From the NCBI GenBank assembly GCA_037179335.1, contig JAKZHN010000006.1, positions 1,674,001 to 1,738,000 on the forward strand: DNA of 64,000 nucleotides, written 5' to 3'. This DNA comes from Cyclaneusma minus. Taxonomy: Eukaryota; Ascomycota; Leotiomycetes; Marthamycetales; Marthamycetaceae. The notes under the pieces were generated by a model. It saw only the letters and a list, made by a program, of their open reading frames with translations. It was not told the DNA's origin and did not search any database. Made by a program: the position numbers and the translations under genes. Each line of letters begins with the position of its first letter. Positions within the stretch are counted from its first letter, which is position 1. Below, piece after piece: positions 60,026 through 64,000 of this stretch.

Positions 60026-63000
60026 ATGCCTCGCCTAGATCGTACAGCCGACGTTTGGGTTCGGAACACAACCATCGGCAATGAAGGACATTGGGTCGGC
60101 GAGAGAGCCTTGGGGCAAGGCTCCTTCGGTATTACCGGTCGCTACAGATACGTAGGGCCGGAACCAAACCCGATCCCATACGACAGAGTAGTATTGAAAC
60201 AGACAAAAGACTTTCAAGGGGGATCCGGAGGCGCATTGTACGAGGGAAACATATTGAACGAGTTTAACGATGATCAATGCCCTCATATTGTGCAGATTTT
60301 GTCGGGACCCGATACAGATGTGGGAGGGAATCATCTCTCGGGGACTGGGGACACTGAGGAGAAGCGGATCGAGACTCGCTTGATCGACCAAGGCACGGTT
60401 GAGCGGTTTATTATGGAATACATGGAGGGCGGGGATCTGGAAGGGAGACAAAACAGCCGAATAGTTCGGCAAGGAGGGGCGTGGGACGATACTATCGAAT
60501 ACGAGCTTTACTCCGAGTACGAACTATGGCAGACTTTTTTATGTTTGGCCAAAGCTGTATGCGCAATGGATAGCGGTTCTGAAGATTTTCAACGGAAATG
60601 GGATCAGGGCCGGGAGCTATGTATGTTGATCAATCCGCCTCGCTGAATGTATATGTCTAACCTTGTGCAAAGGCCACTTCGATATCAAGCCGGAGAATAG
60701 TAGGTCCTACCTACTGCCTCACGATCATGCCATCGCTAATCCTGGATCTAGTCTTTGTCGGAGTAGCACAGGGCTCTGATCAGAATGGCTTTGTCGAGCA
60801 TAGAGATAGTCCTATTATCAAGGTAGGCAACACATCGCGAGATCTGAACAAATAAGTGCCTAACCTATTAGATCGGAGATTTTGGCCTCGCAGGATTCAT
60901 TCCCTATCCTGAATATCCTGAAATCTCAGAAGAGGCACTCCAGGTTTACCCGGCGTGGAGAGACCAGGCGCACAGGAACGAGGTGCGAAAAGCATGGTGG
61001 GAAGCTAACAATAAGTGTGGGACTTTCGTTGTAAACCCGCCGGTAAGGAAGTCTTTCCACACGAGAAGGGCGCGAGACCCTGATTCCTTGTGGCAATTGC
61101 TAAACTTCACCCTCTTTAGGAAGGGGGTCCCGGCAAGCTGATCTGGAGGCATGACCGCGAACCTTGCGAGTCAGATGATGGAACTCGCGGAACCGCGTCG
61201 AATATTTGGTGAGTGCGCAGAGCCTATTGCCTCGACGTTCTTGATTAACGCTGTAAAGGCAGATCGGCTGGAACATGTACCTTCTGGCGACTGGCCAGAA
61301 CATTGTCGATGTATCCGAAGAATGGCCCAGGTTCGTTCCATGGTCGGATCGTCTCAAGCGAGGCTTGACTTTTGGCACCAAAATGGAAGAAATCGTGAAC
61401 TCAAAAGGTGCCGTATACTCGAAAAGACTGCAAATAGCTATTATGGAATGCCTCATGGTAGAACCACCCCATCGTATCGGACCGCAGGATCTCATCAGGG
61501 AGATAGAGCAGGTAATAGCACAGACGGGCGACCAACAGTTATTCCTATTAGAACATGACAGAATTCTTCGCGATATTGACGAAGAAATTACGGACGATGT
61601 GCGCGATTTGCCTGCCATTACCCCGGAGTGGCAACAGGAGCTCCAAGCAAGGCAGGCGGCACAAAAAGTTCGGGCTGACCATATAAGGGCTGAGCGGGCT
61701 GATCGAGCTCAGGAGGAGGCAGAGCAGGAGAGACTCCACCGGGAGAGACTTGAGCGGGAGAGAATGGTGAAGCGCCTCCGTGGCGACATCCTCAACTATT
61801 TCTTCTACAGCCTTACGTCCGCGGCGACAGGCAAGGAGCACCCCAGGCCAAACATAGACCTGCCGTCTAGCGATTTCCCTGAACCCGGCGACCAGGTCGA
61901 TGTAGATGTTGAATTGCAAGATGTCGAGCGACTTCTCGATAGCAAGGGCGACGATGTCACCTTTCTTTACGCTCTGCAGGACTTCATCGATGATTGGGTT
62001 TCGAACGAGGACTTTCCAGCCCCCTTGGACCATCCGAAAATACCGCCGCCGCTCTTCTACCTGTTCGAGAAGGCTTGGGAAGAGCCGGAAAACTCCTATC
62101 AGTTAGACAACATGCTCGAGAAGGCCATCGATCGACTCTTGAGAATATACCCGCGACCGCCACCGGGCGGCAATCTATTTCCCCAACCCGTTGACTTGCA
62201 GGGTAACCGTTTCAGGCGTCCTGGTTATTCTTTACGAGCCTCAATTCAGCGCGCGCTTGGGCGCCTCCGCCACGTCCCACAGCCTCTGCCTGCCGATAAG
62301 GCACCGAAAGTCGACAAGGGCAAAGGCAAAGGAAACGGAGACATTGGGACTCGAGCCGGGGCAGGCAGAAATACGATACAACAGAAGAAAAGGGAGCTTC
62401 CGCCCGACCCGGCCGTGCAAGCCTTTTTCGGCACTGGAAGCCCAGTCAGAGTTACAAAACAACAGGCGACAGGGGAGCTTCCGCCCTTCCCGCCAGTCGT
62501 GCAAGCCTATTTCGATCTGCTGCCGTCGCACCATCCGCATCGGGCGGATCTACTCCAACTACAGCGAGGGCTCAGGGAGAGGAAATACGCTGCGGGCACG
62601 TTGTACTATAAGATGAAGACGTTGCAGAAGGAGACGGGGGCGGCGGGGGGGCATGTCACGCGGCCGGTTGTGGCGGGGCCGTCGGGGACGCTACCGAGTG
62701 CGTCGGCGGAGAGGCAGCCTGCTGGGACGAGTCATCATGGGACGGGAGTGGGAGCCAGGGGGTCGGGGGGGCCGTTGGATGCGATTAGGCGGTTTGGGCC
62801 GCCTGGAGGTCGGACGGTTCGACCGGGAGCGCTGGGCCTAAGGTTGGCGCCGAGCGGAGGTGTGAGCAAGTTGCCACGGGGAATAGTGCCGAGGAGGGTC
62901 GGGTTGCCTCGGGGTCCGCCGGATCTGCCGCTGAATGGGCCGAATGCGATTTATGACATTGACAATCAACCACATTATGGGACGTTTGGGTTTGAGAATT

Positions 63001-63245
63001 TGAGTTTGCTGGAGCAGAGGATACACCGGGCACATGGGAGGTTTGGGTTTGAGAGTTTGAATTCGCTGGAGCAGAGGGTGCAACAGGCTCGGGCGCAGGG
63101 TATGAGGCCGCAGCCCACACCCCGGAGGCCGCAGCCTACGCCTCGCGGACCTGCCTTTCGCACCTCTAGGGTTGAGAAGTCGAGAAGCAAGAAGTCGGGG
63201 TTGGGAGGCGTTATTAAAAACTTCTTGAGGGCATTTAGAGGGTAA
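60026..63245 (+). CDS. Serine/threonine-type protein kinase with long C-terminal extension
   Basis: Six exons (60026-60620, 60673-60699, 60752-60822, 60872-61042, 61120-61208, 61259-63245) give 979 residues. Kinase marks in order: glycine loop ALGQGSFG (28-35), VVLK lysine K58, catalytic HFDIKPEN (200-207, D202), DFG at 234-236, and NIWQIGWNMYLL for subdomain IX. The HFDIKPEN motif lies on a 27-nt exon, which the frame requires. Between DFG and subdomain IX is an unusually long, charged activation region. After about residue 400 comes a charged coiled coil (RADHIRAERADRAQEEAEQE), then disordered Pro/Gly/Arg-rich sequence with short internal repeats and a basic end (KSRSKKSGLGGVIKNF). It resembles fungus-specific kinases of accessory genome regions; the substrate is unknown. 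Confidence 0.88.
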
Positions 63246-64000
63246 TGTAGATGAGTAGATGGACCTAGGTAAATGGAATTTTCGGTTCGGGTTTTATCTG
63301 AATTTTGTTTAGATCTGCTATATAACCCTGATATTCTGGTTCTTAATCGCATCCTGCTGGCAAGCTCGATTCCGATGTGCGTTTCACAGGAGGTTTCTAG
63401 CTTACATCGGCCGCACGAACACCTTCGACATAACCGCTATCGACGAAGTTGAGTGCCACACCCTACCACTCCACATTTCCCGTCACTTCGAAGCTTGGAA
63501 GTCGAGAAGATATTCTCCGGCAATGAAACTGTTTAGTCTTGGAGGTCCGGAATCTATTTCACCGGCTTTCAAACATACGATGTGATATCCTTTCTCTTTA
63601 GAGTTTAGACGGGACTCGCCACAACGGACTCGAGCAAAAGACATAATAAAGGGGGACGTGCAAATGAGTGGCCCATTTTCGACGAACGGATTTGTGTCAC
63701 CGCACCCCCTCAAACATCTTTTCCTATTCAGGCCCAACCCAAGATGAGCACAGCAGAGGATAGTTTGATGCGGGGACAGGATATGAGAAATCTTCCAATA
63801 TTGGGGCAAAATTGATATGAACAGATGGTATGATGATAATATGGGTCCCCACATACTTGAAATATGCTTCCATGAGCACAAATTCCCGATCTGCTGTCTA
63901 TCTAGACGAGAAGAAAGGCCAATACTGCTCCATTTGGCCAAGTACTGATCGCCCGAAACAGATTTGATTACCCTCGCCTTCGGAAGTTCAACCTTCAGCC
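63246..64000. other. 3' flank of the kinase gene, no gene supported
   Basis: A 152-codon minus frame (63941-63483) starts at TTG rather than ATG and has no motif I recognise. A gene entering from the right edge is possible but not shown. Confidence 0.4.

Noticed and set aside
59661..60071. 136-codon minus frame overlapping the kinase start
   Set aside because: It overlaps a well-supported gene start, and no motif is present.
63483..63941. 152-codon minus frame at the right edge
   Set aside because: It begins with TTG, has no family motif and no splice structure; kept only as unresolved DNA.

Overview
The window looks like nuclear DNA of a filamentous ascomycete (Pezizomycotina). A Dothideomycete-type plant-associated fungus is my guess, not something the sequence proves. 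The evidence is short introns (about 50-100 bp) with GT/AG ends, fungal-specific families (Zn2Cys6 regulator, GH28 and GH13 enzymes, AsaB-like oxygenase, FAD monooxygenase, small cysteine-rich secreted proteins), and a sharp split between GC-balanced gene DNA and an extremely AT-rich block of RIP-type (repeat-induced point mutation) decayed retrotransposons.

Layout. 1-5.4 kb: start of a gene cut by the window edge, then gene-poor DNA. 5.5-8.6 kb: array A, a loose series of + strand TATA-box units. 10-11.3 kb: secreted GH28 enzyme. 12.6-13.4 kb: broken secreted alpha-amylase. 14.8-16.8 kb: Zn2Cys6 regulator. 18.2-19.0 kb: non-autonomous hAT-like element with perfect terminal repeats and 8-bp target duplication. 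19.9-20.9 kb: AsaB-like oxygenase followed by a minisatellite. 22.3-24.1 kb: fucose-permease-type transporter. 24.6-26.8 kb: eIF2A. 28.0-29.4 kb: tandem pair of small secreted proteins. 30.5-32.7 kb: intact maltase. 33.5-36.5 kb: MFS transporter and FAD monooxygenase whose 3' ends overlap. 36.9-54.2 kb: AT-rich block, containing a Ty3/gypsy element with a second LTR element nested in it. 54.2-58.2 kb: array B, about 12 tandem units of about 310 bp on the - strand, each with a TATA box and a two-part core motif. 58.5-59.2 kb: conserved unknown protein. 60.0-63.2 kb: 979-residue protein kinase.

How parts relate. Carbohydrate use is a theme: pectin-type GH28, alpha-amylase (now dead), maltase (intact) and two sugar-type or general MFS transporters. 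The FAD monooxygenase/MFS pair and the AsaB-like enzyme suggest accessory or secondary metabolism, but no backbone synthase is present.

The most unusual feature is the reiterated promoter-like unit. Array B is highly regular: TATA boxes fall every 296-326 bp except one 372-bp step, once a 154-bp insertion is subtracted. In each of seven units read closely, two copies of a CGRCAGCAA-like box lie 20-22 bp apart, upstream of the TATA box. Array A shows the same box and a similar period on the opposite strand. No conserved reading frame runs through the units, so I read them as tandem non-coding transcription units or promoter repeats of unknown function. All spliced gene models were assembled by hand; exon joins given here preserve frame and total lengths divisible by three. 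Family names rest on motif recognition, without database searches.
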